Shown here: positions 10,046 to 19,484 of the stretch, piece by piece
How the letters are laid out: the number at the start of each line of letters is the position of its first letter
Numbering within the stretch: position 1 is the stretch's first letter
Source: Chryseobacterium arachidis
Lineage (GTDB): Bacteria; Bacteroidota; Bacteroidia; Flavobacteriales; Weeksellaceae
Reading direction: 5' to 3'
Length of the DNA stretch: 64,000 bases
NCBI RefSeq assembly: GCF_900129245.1
Contig: NZ_FQUT01000003.1
Coordinates: 124,001-188,000 of the forward strand
Program-made: the position numbers and the translations under genes
Notes under the pieces: model-generated
Told to the model about the DNA's origin: nothing
The model's database searches: none
Seen by the model: only the letters and a program-made list of their open reading frames with translations

Positions 10046-12646
10046 TTATTGCTTGATAGCTTTTACAGTTGATTTTGTACCGTCTTTAAATGTAACAGTT
10101 ACCAAATACAATCCTGAATTCAATTCACTTAAATGTAATTCTTTACCAGGATTTTCAATAGTTTTCACTACTCTTCCAGATACATCCGCCACTGAAACAG
10201 ACTTTGCTTCTTTGGTTTCAGCAATGTATAGTACATCTTTGAATGGATTTGGATATACTTTGATTGTATTTTTCTTCACAGAGGTTTCGGCTGTTGCCAA
10301 ATTAGTCTGTGTAAGAGAGAAATCATCAAATCCCATATAGAATGGAGCTGTTGTTGTATTTAACGCTTTAATTCCGAAAGAGTAATCTCCTGTAGCTGTA
10401 GGAGTATACGAAACAGTCACTAAAGTATAGTTTGTGCTGTTACTTCCTCCTGTTGCTGTCTGATCGGATGTAATGAATGTCGTTAAGTTGGTTGCTCCCG
10501 TTGCCGATTGTGCAGTATTTACCAGAACATCATTTTGCCACCCTGCATAATTATCTCCTACCCAATAGAAAGAAAAACTGTAAGTATTTCCTGCTGTTAA
10601 GGTAAATGTCGGAGTCCATAAATAGGCTGCATTCGTATATGGATAATAAATTGTCATATAATTAGGTGCAGATTTAGGATCATTATAACCTTGCTGAGAA
10701 GCATTAGCTGATGTAAAGCTATAATTGGAACTACTTCCTCCCGGAGTCTGTTTCCAGCAATTTGGAAGTACTGCCGATCCGATAGATGGCATAGCATCAA
10801 AATTTTCATTCCAAGGCAATGTCGTGATCGGAACACAAAGTGTTGTAAAGGTTGTAGAAGTTTCACTCCATATACTTTTATCTGTAGGCCCGCAATTAGA
10901 TCTTACCCAGGCGTAATATGTTGTTGAAGCTGCCAACCCACTCACAGGAGCAGAATTTGTAGTAGATGTTACAGAGTTCGAAGCATTTAAAACAGTTGCA
11001 GCAGTAGGTGCCGTATTGGTTGTACTGTAATATACTTCATATCCGTTTGCCGGAGCCGGAGCAGCCGCCGTCCAGGCAATTACCGCAGAGTTTGCAGTAA
11101 CCGTTGATGATGTAACAGCAGTAGGCTCAAAACAAGTAGGAATTGCCTGAACAGTAATATTATCAAGATAAAGAGTGCGGCTCGTTCCTCCCAAACCGTG
11201 CTTAAATGCCAAATGCAGATCAGATCCTGCAGGGATATTAACCGTATACTGTGTCTGCGTAGTTGTTAAGGTAATCGGCGAGCCAATTGGCGTAAATGTA
11301 TTTGAATCTAAAGGATTAGATAAAGTTCCTACTAATAATGTATAATTAGCTGAACTAGATTTCGCATAGAACCTTACACGCTTATTACCATCCGAAAGAT
11401 TAATAGTTGGAGGCGACACCAACATTTGATTACCCGTAGTAGCGCTTGAGTTATTTAAATAATATGAATTTGGGGATGAGTAAGAATTGGATGCTATTAC
11501 ATACCCATTTCCCGGAAACGAAGCACTTTCGAGATAAGACCAGCAGCTTGGCGCATTATTATTAGAAGTAGAACCTGTGCTTGTGGTATCAAAATTTTCT
11601 GTATATGGAACAGTAAATGTGGAGCAAGCCGTTTTGAAGGTACCTCCAAAAGACCATACACTCTGGCTGGTTCCTGAGCTACAGTTGGTTCTTACCCAGT
11701 AATAATAGTTAGTATTCGAGTTAAGACCGCCGATATTCTGACTCGTACCTGATACTCCGGAATATGTAGGAGATACAGTACTTGCAGGTGTTGTATTGGA
11801 AGTATTGTGGTAAACATCATAAGTTACCGCATTCGCTGAGGCAGCCCATGAGACCAAAGCAGAACTAGCCGTTATACTTGAAGGCGTTTGTAACACAGGC
11901 GGCGCGCAATCTGAATATGCATCTGCCGAAAAAGCAAAAATATTCGGGAGACCGGTACCACTTGCTTTAGTTACTGTCACACTTTGTATCTGCTTTGTCT
12001 GGTTAGCAGCGTCTAATGCCAATTCACTTTGATACAGTCTTGGATTGGTTCCTCCTTCTGGAGCAGGAACATCATCAGCTGAATTCGGAGTTGCTCCTGG
12101 TTTTCTGATTCTTCCGATTCCCTGAACAGCAAAGTTGGTACCACCATACCAGTCCGCAAGAGCTACCCCTGAAAACGTCTGTGAAGTAGCATCCGTGAAA
12201 TTTACCACGACATTTACAGTGGAGGTACCGCTCCCACTCACGGCAAGCATATACAGTTTAGTCGCTGCTTTGGGCGTGGCAAATGTTAACGTTCCTGCAT
12301 CATTTATTGCAGCCAACCTCAAGGAGTTATTTGCATTTAAACTTGCCAACTGAAAGCTCAGCCCCGGAGTTGTTGCCACTACAGAATTGATAATTCCATC
12401 CACAGGAATACCAAAGTTAATAGGCGCACTTGTGGAGGTCAGCTGAAAATCTCTGGCGATAAAAGCATAAGAAACTCCATCTACGTCATTATTTGTAGAA
12501 GTGTTGGATGAACCTATCCCGTTTGCAATGACATCGGCAGTAAAGCCGGAAACAATCGGCATTTGTTGGTAGTTCTGAGCCGCTACAGAACCGGCGGCCA
12601 ATAGAGCCATCGCATTGAGTGCTCCAAAAAATAGTTTTAATTTCAT
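10046..12646 (-). CDS. Large modular T9SS-secreted surface protein
   Basis: An 866-residue secreted protein. Signal peptide at residues 1-23 (cleavage after AAGSVAAQ). A unique N-terminal beta-rich domain (to about 245) is followed by two copies of a module pair: a fibronectin type III domain (about 248-340 and 506-605) and a MAM/jelly-roll-like domain opening with ENFD...CW (about 345-505 and 610-780). The C-terminus (about 788-866, with IKVYPNPFKDVLYI and LNSGLYLVTV) is a type A T9SS sorting domain, so the protein should cross the outer membrane by T9SS and be anchored or released. An adhesin or matrix protein is likely; no catalytic motif was seen. It is transcribed alone, with a strong terminator. 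Confidence 0.85.
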   Translation of the reverse strand: MKLKLFFGALNAMALLAAGSVAAQNYQQMPIVSGFTADVIANGIGSSNTSTNNDVDGVSYAFIARDFQLTSTSAPINFGIPVDGIINSVVATTPGLSFQLASLNANNSLRLAAINDAGTLTFATPKAATKLYMLAVSGSGTSTVNVVVNFTDATSQTFSGVALADWYGGTNFAVQGIGRIRKPGATPNSADDVPAPEGGTNPRLYQSELALDAANQTKQIQSVTVTKASGTGLPNIFAFSADAYSDCAPPVLQTPSSITASSALVSWAASANAVTYDVYHNTSNTTPASTVSPTYSGVSGTSQNIGGLNSNTNYYYWVRTNCSSGTSQSVWSFGGTFKTACSTFTVPYTENFDTTSTGSTSNNNAPSCWSYLESASFPGNGYVIASNSYSSPNSYYLNNSSATTGNQMLVSPPTINLSDGNKRVRFYAKSSSANYTLLVGTLSNPLDSNTFTPIGSPITLTTTQTQYTVNIPAGSDLHLAFKHGLGGTSRTLYLDNITVQAIPTCFEPTAVTSSTVTANSAVIAWTAAAPAPANGYEVYYSTTNTAPTAATVLNASNSVTSTTNSAPVSGLAASTTYYAWVRSNCGPTDKSIWSETSTTFTTLCVPITTLPWNENFDAMPSIGSAVLPNCWKQTPGGSSSNYSFTSANASQQGYNDPKSAPNYMTIYYPYTNAAYLWTPTFTLTAGNTYSFSFYWVGDNYAGWQNDVLVNTAQSATGATNLTTFITSDQTATGGSNSTNYTLVTVSYTPTATGDYSFGIKALNTTTAPFYMGFDDFSLTQTNLATAETSVKKNTIKVYPNPFKDVLYIAETKEAKSVSVADVSGRVVKTIENPGKELHLSELNSGLYLVTVTFKDGTKSTVKAIKQ

Positions 12647-12903
12647 ATTTACTAGTTATTGTCGTTGTAAATTTATAAAAAAAACAATACGAAAATATTT
12701 TTATTAAAAAAAATATAAAAATATTTGAATATTATTGAATAATATATAAATTAATCACGAATCAATGAAATAATTATCATAATCATTATTAAAAATAAAA
12801 TTCAATAATCTACTATATATCAGCGGTATTTGTTAATAAATATTTAAATTCAAATAAAAATTTTTCTTATCCGTCATTATTTCATTATTGAAAAATTAAA
12901 TCT

Positions 12904-12911
12904 TATTTTTG
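12904..12911 (+). promoter_or_regulatory. -7 element upstream of the aminotransferase
   Basis: TATTTTTG, a perfect TAnnTTTG match, ends 20 nt before the ATG at 12932. The only TTG nearby (12888-12890) is spaced just 13 nt away, so the -33 box is uncertain. The rest of the 285-nt divergent spacer is very AT-rich without other clear signals. Confidence 0.4.
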
Positions 12912-12931
12912 CCCTACAAATTTTTTGAACA

Positions 12932-14137
12932 ATGCCGAATATTTCAAACAGAGCACTACACATGCCGCCATCGCCGGTAAGAAAACTGGTTCCTTTTGCC
13001 CTTAAAGCGAAACAGAAAGGTACAAAAGTATATCACCTTAATATCGGGCAGCCGGATATTGAAACTCCGGAAACGGCTCTTAATGCTTTAAAAAATATTG
13101 ATTTAAAAGTATTGGAATACGCTCTTTCTGAAGGGAATATTGAGTACAGAAAAGCACTTACAGAATATTATCATTCTCTGGATTTCACAGATCTTACGCC
13201 TGATAATTTTATTGTAACCAACGGAGGATCTGAAGCACTGAATTTTGCAATTTCAACATTATGTGATGACGGAGACGAAGTTATTATCCCGGAACCGTAT
13301 TATGCCAACTATAACGGATTTACAAGCACTTTCAATGTAAATGTAGTAGCAGTACCTTCCACTATCGATACAGGCTTTGCCCTTCCTTCTATAGAAGAAT
13401 TTGAGAAAAAAATCACTGAGAAAACAAGAGCAATCGTAATCTGTAACCCCGGAAACCCTACCGGTTATCTTTACACCCGTGAAGAACTTCAGAAATTAGC
13501 AGAAATTGCTTTAAAATACGATATCGTTGTTATTTCCGACGAAGTTTACAGAGAATATGTTTACGACGGAAAGCAGCAAATTTCGATGCTTGCATTTCCC
13601 GAACTGGCAGAAAACTGCATCATTATCGATTCAGAATCAAAACGTTACTCTATGTGCGGTGTAAGAATTGGATGTATGATTACCCGTTCCAAAAAAATCC
13701 ACGATGCAGCAATGCTTTTTGCACAGGCAAGATTAAGCCCTGTTTTATTGGGACAAATCGCTGCAACTGCCGCTCACCAAAATGACGGAGCTTATATCAG
13801 AGCCGTAAGAGAAGAATATACACACAGAAGAAATGTTTTAGTTGATGCTCTCAATGCTATTCCGGGAGTTATCTGCCCGAAACCGAAAGGAGCTTTCTAT
13901 TGCGTTGCAGAACTTCCGGTGGATGATACAGAAAAATTCGCACAATGGCTGCTGGAAGTTTATTCCAATCATGGAGAAACAATCATGGTGGCACCCGCAG
14001 GAGGATTCTACAGCAACCCTGAGTTGGGTAAAAAGCAAGTAAGAATCGCTTACGTTCTGAAAGAAGAAGATTTAATAAGAAGTGCCGAAATCTTAAAAGA
14101 TGCACTTGAAAAGTATAAATTAGAATTCAATCTATAA
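12932..14137 (+). CDS. Class I/II pyridoxal-phosphate aminotransferase
   Basis: A 401-residue cytoplasmic fold-type I aminotransferase of the aspartate aminotransferase family. Visible landmarks are GGSEALN (98-104, cofactor phosphate), NPGNPTG (172-178), SDEVYREYVY with Asp203 and Tyr206, the Schiff-base lysine Lys237 in SESKRYSMCG, and VRIAYVL near the C-terminus. Substrate specificity (aspartate, aromatic or other) cannot be read from sequence. The next gene follows after 19 nt, so an operon with the lipoprotein and murB is possible. Confidence 0.9.
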   Translation: MPNISNRALHMPPSPVRKLVPFALKAKQKGTKVYHLNIGQPDIETPETALNALKNIDLKVLEYALSEGNIEYRKALTEYYHSLDFTDLTPDNFIVTNGGSEALNFAISTLCDDGDEVIIPEPYYANYNGFTSTFNVNVVAVPSTIDTGFALPSIEEFEKKITEKTRAIVICNPGNPTGYLYTREELQKLAEIALKYDIVVISDEVYREYVYDGKQQISMLAFPELAENCIIIDSESKRYSMCGVRIGCMITRSKKIHDAAMLFAQARLSPVLLGQIAATAAHQNDGAYIRAVREEYTHRRNVLVDALNAIPGVICPKPKGAFYCVAELPVDDTEKFAQWLLEVYSNHGETIMVAPAGGFYSNPELGKKQVRIAYVLKEEDLIRSAEILKDALEKYKLEFNL

Positions 14138-14156
14138 TTGAAATTAAAAAAATAAT

Positions 14157-14639
14157 ATGTCAGCAATAAAATATTTTAGTTTGAAAATTTTCTCACTTTA
14201 TGTTTTATTGCTGATATTTTTTTCTTGTGACACGCCTAAATCCGAAAGCATTCCGTCTAAAAACCCGAATGAAGTTATTTCTATTAATTATTCGGATATC
14301 GGCGGACAGTTTGGAAATTATAAAATTTTTAAAGTCACCAGGGATTCCATTCATTTTGAAGAAGGTATTACGAATAATAAAACCCATAAAGAATGGAAAT
14401 CTGCCATTTCACCCGAAGTATGGCAAAGAATTGTATCAACAGTCGATGTAAAGACTTTAGACAATATCAGAAGCTCTCCCAGCAAACAATCTGTAGACGG
14501 TTTCGACGAAACTTTTCAGATCAGGACAGGCAATAAGTATCATGTATATGTAAATTCTTATGTAGATACCGTCCATTATCAGCAGCTTCAAAAATTAAAA
14601 AATCAAATTCAAAACATTCTTCCTTTAGAATATCAATAA
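14157..14639 (+). CDS. Small lipoprotein of unknown function
   Basis: A 160-residue protein with a hydrophobic leader and lipobox LIFFSC followed by DTPKSES, so it should be lipidated and envelope-bound. The mature domain (about residues 40-155) is a compact alpha/beta unit with no recognised motif. It sits between the aminotransferase (19 nt upstream) and murB (2 nt downstream), suggesting co-transcription with murB. No function is assigned. Confidence 0.8.
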   Translation: MSAIKYFSLKIFSLYVLLLIFFSCDTPKSESIPSKNPNEVISINYSDIGGQFGNYKIFKVTRDSIHFEEGITNNKTHKEWKSAISPEVWQRIVSTVDVKTLDNIRSSPSKQSVDGFDETFQIRTGNKYHVYVNSYVDTVHYQQLQKLKNQIQNILPLEYQ

Positions 14640-14641
14640 AA

Positions 14642-15658
14642 ATGATGCACGAAAATTTTTCACTTAAGCCCTACAATACTTTCGGAGTAGATGCCAATGC
14701 AAGATATTTCACAGAAGTTCATTCTATCGAAGAATTAATAGAAGCATTAAACAATCCGGATACCCAAACACTCCCACTTCTTTTTATTGGTGGCGGAAGC
14801 AATATTTTGTTAACAAAGGATTTTGACGGATTAGCGATTAAATTAAATCTGAAAGGAATCCACACAGACCCCATTAATGAAAACGAATTTTGGGTAACAG
14901 CAAAATCAGGAGAAAACTGGCATGAATTCGTTATGTTTTGTCTGAATAATAACTTTGGCGGATTGGAAAATCTTTCCTTGATTCCAGGTAACGTCGGAAC
15001 TTCACCGATACAGAATATCGGAGCATACGGAACTGAAATTAAGGATGTTTTTGTGAATTGCACGGTTCTCAATCTTGAAAATCTGCAATTGGAAACTTTC
15101 GATCTGAAACAATGCAAATTCGGGTACAGAGACTCCGTTTTTAAGCAGGAAGGAAAAGGAAAATATGTAATTCTGGATGTTACATTCAGACTTACGCATC
15201 GGATTCATCATATAAAAACAGAATACGGCGCCATCCAATCCGAGTTGGAAAATTTAGGCATTCAAAACCCGACGATCCAGGATGTTTCGAGAGCGGTTAT
15301 CAATATCAGACAAAGTAAATTACCGGATCCGAAAGAAATTGGAAATGCCGGAAGTTTCTTTAAAAACCCGACGATTCCTTTAGTTCAATTTAAAGAGTTA
15401 AAACAAAAATTTGAAAATATTCAAGGCTATCCTAACGGAGATTTCGTAAAAGTTCCCGCTGGCTGGCTGATCGAACAATGCGGCTGGAAAGGAAAACAGA
15501 TCGGAAACGTTGCTTCTCACAAATTACAGTCTTTAGTCATCATTAACGCTACAGGAAATGCCACCGGAAAAGAAATCTTTGATTTTTCAACGGAAATCAT
15601 TAATTCTGTAAAAGAAAAATTCGGGATTGAGCTTGAGAGGGAAGTGAATATTATTTAA
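14642..15658 (+). CDS. murB: UDP-N-acetylenolpyruvoylglucosamine reductase MurB
   Basis: A 338-residue flavoenzyme that reduces the MurA product to UDP-MurNAc with NADPH. FAD-domain motifs IGGGSNILL (49-57) and SLIPGNVGTSPIQNIGAYG (112-130) are intact. Catalytic residues of the type I enzyme are all present: Arg163 (GYRDSVFK), Ser238 (GNAGSFFKNP) and Glu334 (LEREV). Two adjacent ATGs (14642, 14645) are possible starts. The gene starts 2 nt after the lipoprotein gene. It is about 9 kb from murA, so the two first wall-precursor steps are not in one operon. Confidence 0.96.
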   Translation: MMHENFSLKPYNTFGVDANARYFTEVHSIEELIEALNNPDTQTLPLLFIGGGSNILLTKDFDGLAIKLNLKGIHTDPINENEFWVTAKSGENWHEFVMFCLNNNFGGLENLSLIPGNVGTSPIQNIGAYGTEIKDVFVNCTVLNLENLQLETFDLKQCKFGYRDSVFKQEGKGKYVILDVTFRLTHRIHHIKTEYGAIQSELENLGIQNPTIQDVSRAVINIRQSKLPDPKEIGNAGSFFKNPTIPLVQFKELKQKFENIQGYPNGDFVKVPAGWLIEQCGWKGKQIGNVASHKLQSLVIINATGNATGKEIFDFSTEIINSVKEKFGIELEREVNII

Positions 15659-15686
15659 ATTTTCAATAAATTCAGGTACTTAACCT

Positions 15687-15719
15687 AACCTTGTCAAAGT
15701 TTTGAACTTTGACAAGGTT
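15687..15719. repeat. Perfect 15-bp inverted repeat between murB and proC
   Basis: AACCTTGTCAAAGTT and its exact reverse complement are separated by TTG. The stem is followed only by TAA, not a T run, so it is not a classic terminator. The low-decay symmetry suggests a recently placed repeat element or a protein-binding palindrome 24 nt before the proC start. Confidence 0.85.
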
Positions 15720-15743
15720 AATAACCAAAAAAACAACACAAAC

Positions 15744-16547
15744 ATGAAAATTACCATTCTCGGAGCCGGAAATATGGGCTTATCTTTTTCAAAATCATTT
15801 TTAAAATATGAATTGATAAAACCGGAAAATCTACATTTAATCACAAGAAATCAAACTAAATTCCCGAAAATATCAGAAGAGTTCCCAAAATCTAAAATTT
15901 CAACTTTTGATGAAGTGACGGATTTGGATACTGATTTAATTATTATCGCCGTAAAACCACAGGATTTTCCACATGTTGCAGAAAATTTCAAGTTTCAGTT
16001 GAAAGAAAACCAAATGGTTTTATCCATCATGGCCGGAATTAAAATTGAAAAAATCCAGAAAGTATTGAATCATCCACTGATTGTAAGGGCTATGCCAAAC
16101 TCTCCTACTCTCTTAGGAATGGGAATTACAGGCTACACCGCTGCGGAAGGCATTTCTTTCAGTCAGTTAATTAATATTGAAAGATTACTAAACTCAACAG
16201 GAAGATCGGTTTATTTGGAAAACGAGGAATTATTAGATGGCGTTACAGCCCTTTCCGGAAGCGGACCCGCCTATTTTTATTATATCGTTGATGCAATGAT
16301 TAAAGCCGGCGTTGAAATGGGAATCGACGAAAATTTATCTAAACTTTTCGTGCAACAAACGATGTTGGGAGCCTATCATTTAATTAACAATTCGGATAAA
16401 AATCTGGAAGAACTTATTCAGGACGTGGCTTCAAAAGGCGGAACTACAGAAGCTGCCCTAAAAACTTTTAACGAAAATAATTTTAAAGAAATTTTAAAAA
16501 GCGGAATACTAAACGCAGAAAAACGTGCTAAGGAATTGAATGGTTAG
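15744..16547 (+). CDS. proC: Pyrroline-5-carboxylate reductase ProC
   Basis: A 267-residue cytoplasmic enzyme that reduces pyrroline-5-carboxylate to proline with NAD(P)H. The N-terminal Rossmann motif is ILGAGNMG. The C-terminal family signature is complete (ALSGSGPAYFYYIVDAM..KAGVEMG), and the late KGGTTEAAL motif is present. The ATG at 15744 is used because it begins directly at the first Rossmann strand; a longer frame would start inside the upstream palindrome. The gene appears monocistronic. Confidence 0.95.
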   Translation: MKITILGAGNMGLSFSKSFLKYELIKPENLHLITRNQTKFPKISEEFPKSKISTFDEVTDLDTDLIIIAVKPQDFPHVAENFKFQLKENQMVLSIMAGIKIEKIQKVLNHPLIVRAMPNSPTLLGMGITGYTAAEGISFSQLINIERLLNSTGRSVYLENEELLDGVTALSGSGPAYFYYIVDAMIKAGVEMGIDENLSKLFVQQTMLGAYHLINNSDKNLEELIQDVASKGGTTEAALKTFNENNFKEILKSGILNAEKRAKELNG

Positions 16548-16555
16548 AATATGTT

Positions 16556-16655
16556 GAATGCTCCAACAAGCTCAGCATAACAACCCTAATACTAAATGTT
16601 TTATGAGCAATACATCAGTGTCATGAATGTCATACTGAGCTTGTCGAAGCATTTC
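16556..16655. repeat. Dispersed palindromic repeat (GCTTGTCGAAGC type)
   Basis: Two arms, 16556-16582 and 16628-16655, are imperfect reverse complements. The right arm carries ACTGAGCTTGTCGAAGCAT, the left its inverse with three or four changes. The same sequence family recurs at 42199-42296 and, degenerate, at 40811-40832. It lies between convergent proC and the VanZ-like gene. Confidence 0.75.
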
Positions 16656-16672
16656 GTATTAAAATATAAATA

Positions 16673-17092
16673 TTAAACCCAATCCACAAATCGTTTCTCA
16701 ACAAATTTCCTAAGCAAAAAACCCAGAAAAACACCAAAAGTATTAAAAATAATATCATCCACTTCAAAAATCCCCATTCTGGAAAAATACTGAAGCGCTT
16801 CTACAATCGTAATTCCTGAAACAAAAGTAAAAAGCAAATTTTTCAGGTTTTTAAGTTCCGGAAAAATCCAGCCGAGAAATCCAAACGGAACAAACATGAC
16901 GATGTTTCCCAGCACAATCACAATGATATATTGCAGAGAAATTTCTCCTTTAATAAAGTTAATTGTGGAAAAAATAGGCTCTACCGTAAGCAAATTATCT
17001 TCATACTGCACCCTTCCCATCCCAAAAAACATGAGATAAAGCAAAAACAAAGTATACGGAACTATGATAATTTTATAAAATTTCTTTAACAT
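16673..17092 (-). CDS. VanZ-like family membrane protein
   Basis: A 139-residue integral membrane protein with four predicted transmembrane helices (about 6-26, 55-77, 82-100, 116-132). It has the VanZ-like signatures GNIVMFVPFGFLGW and EALQYFSRMGIFEVDDIIFNTFGVFLG. VanZ confers low-level teicoplanin resistance in enterococci, but the role of the wider family is unknown. The ATG at 17092 is chosen over a TTG one codon upstream. It is divergent from lnt, with back-to-back -7 elements between them. Confidence 0.8.
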   Translation of the reverse strand: MLKKFYKIIIVPYTLFLLYLMFFGMGRVQYEDNLLTVEPIFSTINFIKGEISLQYIIVIVLGNIVMFVPFGFLGWIFPELKNLKNLLFTFVSGITIVEALQYFSRMGIFEVDDIIFNTFGVFLGFLLRKFVEKRFVDWV

Positions 17093-17098
17093 CAATTA

Positions 17099-17130
17099 CA
17101 AATTTATTCATTTCAAAAACATTAAATTTG
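17099..17130. promoter_or_regulatory. Divergent -7 elements for the VanZ-like gene and lnt
   Basis: TAAATTTG occurs on the minus strand (17099-17106, 6 nt before the VanZ-like ATG at 17092) and on the plus strand (17123-17130, 17 nt before the lnt ATG at 17148). Both are perfect TAnnTTTG matches. The minus-strand one would give an almost leaderless mRNA. Confidence 0.5.
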
Positions 17131-17147
17131 TATGTTAAATTAATTTA

Positions 17148-18782
17148 ATGAAATACGTTTTACTTACGCTCATTTCAGCGATGCTTCTGTCCATTTCATG
17201 GCCAACTTATGGTGTCCCGTTTTTTATCTTTTTTGCACTTGTTCCGCTTTTGATGATGGAGCACGGGGTCTCTAAATTTTCAGAGTACAAAAGAAAAAGC
17301 TGGGTGGTTTTCGGGCTTTCCTACCTGTGTTTTGTGATCTGGAATATCGTGACGACCGGGTGGCTGTATGGAGCTAAAAACCCGGACGGAAGCCACTCAA
17401 TACTTGCTGTTGCCTTTCCGGTACTGGTAAATTCGCTTCTTTATTCTCTGGTTTTTCAATGTTACCATTGGTATAAAAATGCACAGGGAACATATTGGGG
17501 ATTAGGATTTTTCATTGCCATCTGGATGAGCTTTGAAAAGTTTCATCTGAATTGGGAATTTACCTGGCCTTGGCTGAATCTCGGAAATGCATTCTCCGAG
17601 TATCCTAAATTGATCCAGTGGTATGATACTTTGGGTGCAACAGGCGGAAGCTTCTGGATTTTATTAATTAATGTCCTGATTTTCTATACAGTGAGAACCT
17701 GGGAAGCTGGAAGAAAAAGAAAAGATTTAATTAGAAATTCTTCAATTGCTATTGGTTTAATTGCCATTCCGATGGTTATTTCTCTTGTTAAATTTAATAA
17801 TTTTAACGAAAAACCGATTGGGACAGTTAACGTTTTAATGCTTCAGCCGGATCTTGATCCTTATGACGAAAAATACTCCATCGACAGCCTGACGATTGAA
17901 AATGACCTTCTGAATCTGGCAGAAAGAAATTCAAAAGGAAAAATAGATTATTATATTGCCCCCGAAACGGCTCTTCCAGGAAGAGGATCTATTTCTGAAA
18001 CGGCTTTTGAAAAGAGCATGGTTCTGAACAATGTTAAAGGATTTTTATCGAAACATCCTGGTTCTGTTTTTGCCACAGGAATTTCTTCCCATCATTACTA
18101 TACCGACAAAAATAACTTGCCTAAAGAAGCCTATCAGCTAACCCCTGAACTTTGGGTTGAAAGATATAACTCGGCAGTTCAGATTATCCCGAATCAAAAG
18201 GTGGAAGTTTATCACAAAGGAAAATTGGTTCCTGGTGTGGAGATTTTCCCATATATGAATTATTTGAAACCGCTTTTGGGAGACGCGATGCTTAATCTGG
18301 GAGGAACGGTAGCTTCCTTAGGAACCGACAAAGAAAGAGTTGCCTTTTCGAATCCTTTCAACAAAGGAAAGATAGCTCCGATTATCTGTTATGAAAGTAT
18401 TTATGGAGAATTTACAACCGATTATGTAAAAAAAGGAGCCAATTTCTTAGCCATCATGACGAATGACTCGTGGTGGGGCGTTACGGAAGGACACAAACAG
18501 CTTCTTTCTTACGCAAAACTGAGAGCAATCGAAACAAGAAGAGAAATCGCCCGTGCAGCCAACAGTGGAATTTCCGCACACATCAATGCAAAAGGAGAGA
18601 TTTTAGAGGATACTTTTTACGGGGATAAAGCGGCATTATTTGCAAAAGTGAACCTTTATGATGGAATGACTTTTTATTCAAGAGCCGGAGATCTGCTTTC
18701 AAGATTTTCAATTTTTGCACTTGGCTTTTTACTATTTTATTTCTTAATTAAACGGCTTCAGAATAAAATGAAAAAAGCTTAA
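17148..18782 (+). CDS. lnt: Apolipoprotein N-acyltransferase Lnt
   Basis: A 544-residue inner-membrane enzyme that N-acylates the lipidated cysteine of apolipoproteins, the last step of lipoprotein maturation. The N-terminal ~215 residues hold six or so hydrophobic helices, followed by a nitrilase-type domain with catalytic Glu273 (APETALPG), Lys357 (YHKGKLVPGVE) and Cys414 (PIICYESIYG), then a final membrane helix. WGVTEGHKQ is also conserved. The product would serve the many lipoproteins in this window. The 250 nt after the stop hold no convincing gene. Confidence 0.95.
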   Translation: MKYVLLTLISAMLLSISWPTYGVPFFIFFALVPLLMMEHGVSKFSEYKRKSWVVFGLSYLCFVIWNIVTTGWLYGAKNPDGSHSILAVAFPVLVNSLLYSLVFQCYHWYKNAQGTYWGLGFFIAIWMSFEKFHLNWEFTWPWLNLGNAFSEYPKLIQWYDTLGATGGSFWILLINVLIFYTVRTWEAGRKRKDLIRNSSIAIGLIAIPMVISLVKFNNFNEKPIGTVNVLMLQPDLDPYDEKYSIDSLTIENDLLNLAERNSKGKIDYYIAPETALPGRGSISETAFEKSMVLNNVKGFLSKHPGSVFATGISSHHYYTDKNNLPKEAYQLTPELWVERYNSAVQIIPNQKVEVYHKGKLVPGVEIFPYMNYLKPLLGDAMLNLGGTVASLGTDKERVAFSNPFNKGKIAPIICYESIYGEFTTDYVKKGANFLAIMTNDSWWGVTEGHKQLLSYAKLRAIETRREIARAANSGISAHINAKGEILEDTFYGDKAALFAKVNLYDGMTFYSRAGDLLSRFSIFALGFLLFYFLIKRLQNKMKKA

Positions 18783-19032
18783 AGGCAAAAAAAACGATTT
18801 TGGAAATTCAAAAAAAACAACAGAAATTTGCAGTATTTATTCCTGATTACAGCATTTGCTCCGAATCAGTTGTATCTGCGACTGTCATGGAATGTGATAT
18901 TTCTGAAGCTAAAATCGTTATTATGAATCAGTAAGTTATTTGTAAATAATTTTCTAAAACATTTGCCTATCTAAAAAATTCTTCGTTATTTTGCACTCTC
19001 AAATATTATAGTACAAATAAGAACATCGAGAT

Positions 19033-19275
19033 ATGTCAAGAATTTGCCAAATAACAGGAAAGCGTGCAATGGTTGGTAACAACGTTTCTCACGCTAATAA
19101 CAAAACGAAGCGTCGTTTTGAAATTAACTTATTAGAGAAGAAATTTTACCTTCCGGAGCAAGATAAGCACGTAACACTGAAAGTATCAGCTCATGGATTG
19201 AGAGTGATTAACAAGATTGGAATCGAGGAAGCTATTGAAAGAGCTACTAGAAACGGATTGATTAAAAAGAATTAA
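19033..19275 (+). CDS. rpmB: 50S ribosomal protein bL28
   Basis: An 80-residue ribosomal protein with the bL28 opening [21 protein letters not shown] and the [10 protein letters not shown] motif. It is the first of three tightly spaced genes (gaps of 6 and 20 nt) leading toward ftsY. No terminator is seen until after the third gene. Confidence 0.97.
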   Translation: MSRICQITGKRAMVGNNVSHANNKTKRRFEINLLEKKFYLPEQDKHVTLKVSAHGLRVINKIGIEEAIERATRNGLIKKN

Positions 19276-19281
19276 TAAATC

Positions 19282-19464
19282 ATGGCAAAAAAAGGAAACA
19301 GAGTTCAAGTAATCCTTGAATGTACAGAGCACAAAGAAAGCGGTATGCCAGGAATGTCTAGATACATTTCTACAAAAAATAAAAAGAACACAACAGAAAG
19401 ATTGGAATTGAAAAAATACAATCCGGTTCTTAAAAGATCTACCCTTCACAAAGAAATCAAGTAA
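19282..19464 (+). CDS. rpmG: 50S ribosomal protein bL33
   Basis: A 60-residue bL33 ([17 protein letters not shown], then STKNKKNT and a basic [16 protein letters not shown] tail). The zinc-binding CxxC pairs of the C+ form are absent, so this is the zinc-independent type. It starts 6 nt after rpmB. Confidence 0.97.
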   Translation: MAKKGNRVQVILECTEHKESGMPGMSRYISTKNKKNTTERLELKKYNPVLKRSTLHKEIK

Positions 19465-19484
19465 TTTATAAAATATAATTTACC

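Noticed and set aside
18800..18934. 44-codon frame with a TTG start between lnt and rpmB
   Set aside because: No ATG start, no family match and no signal beyond chance for AT-rich DNA. Noted because the codons look plausible.
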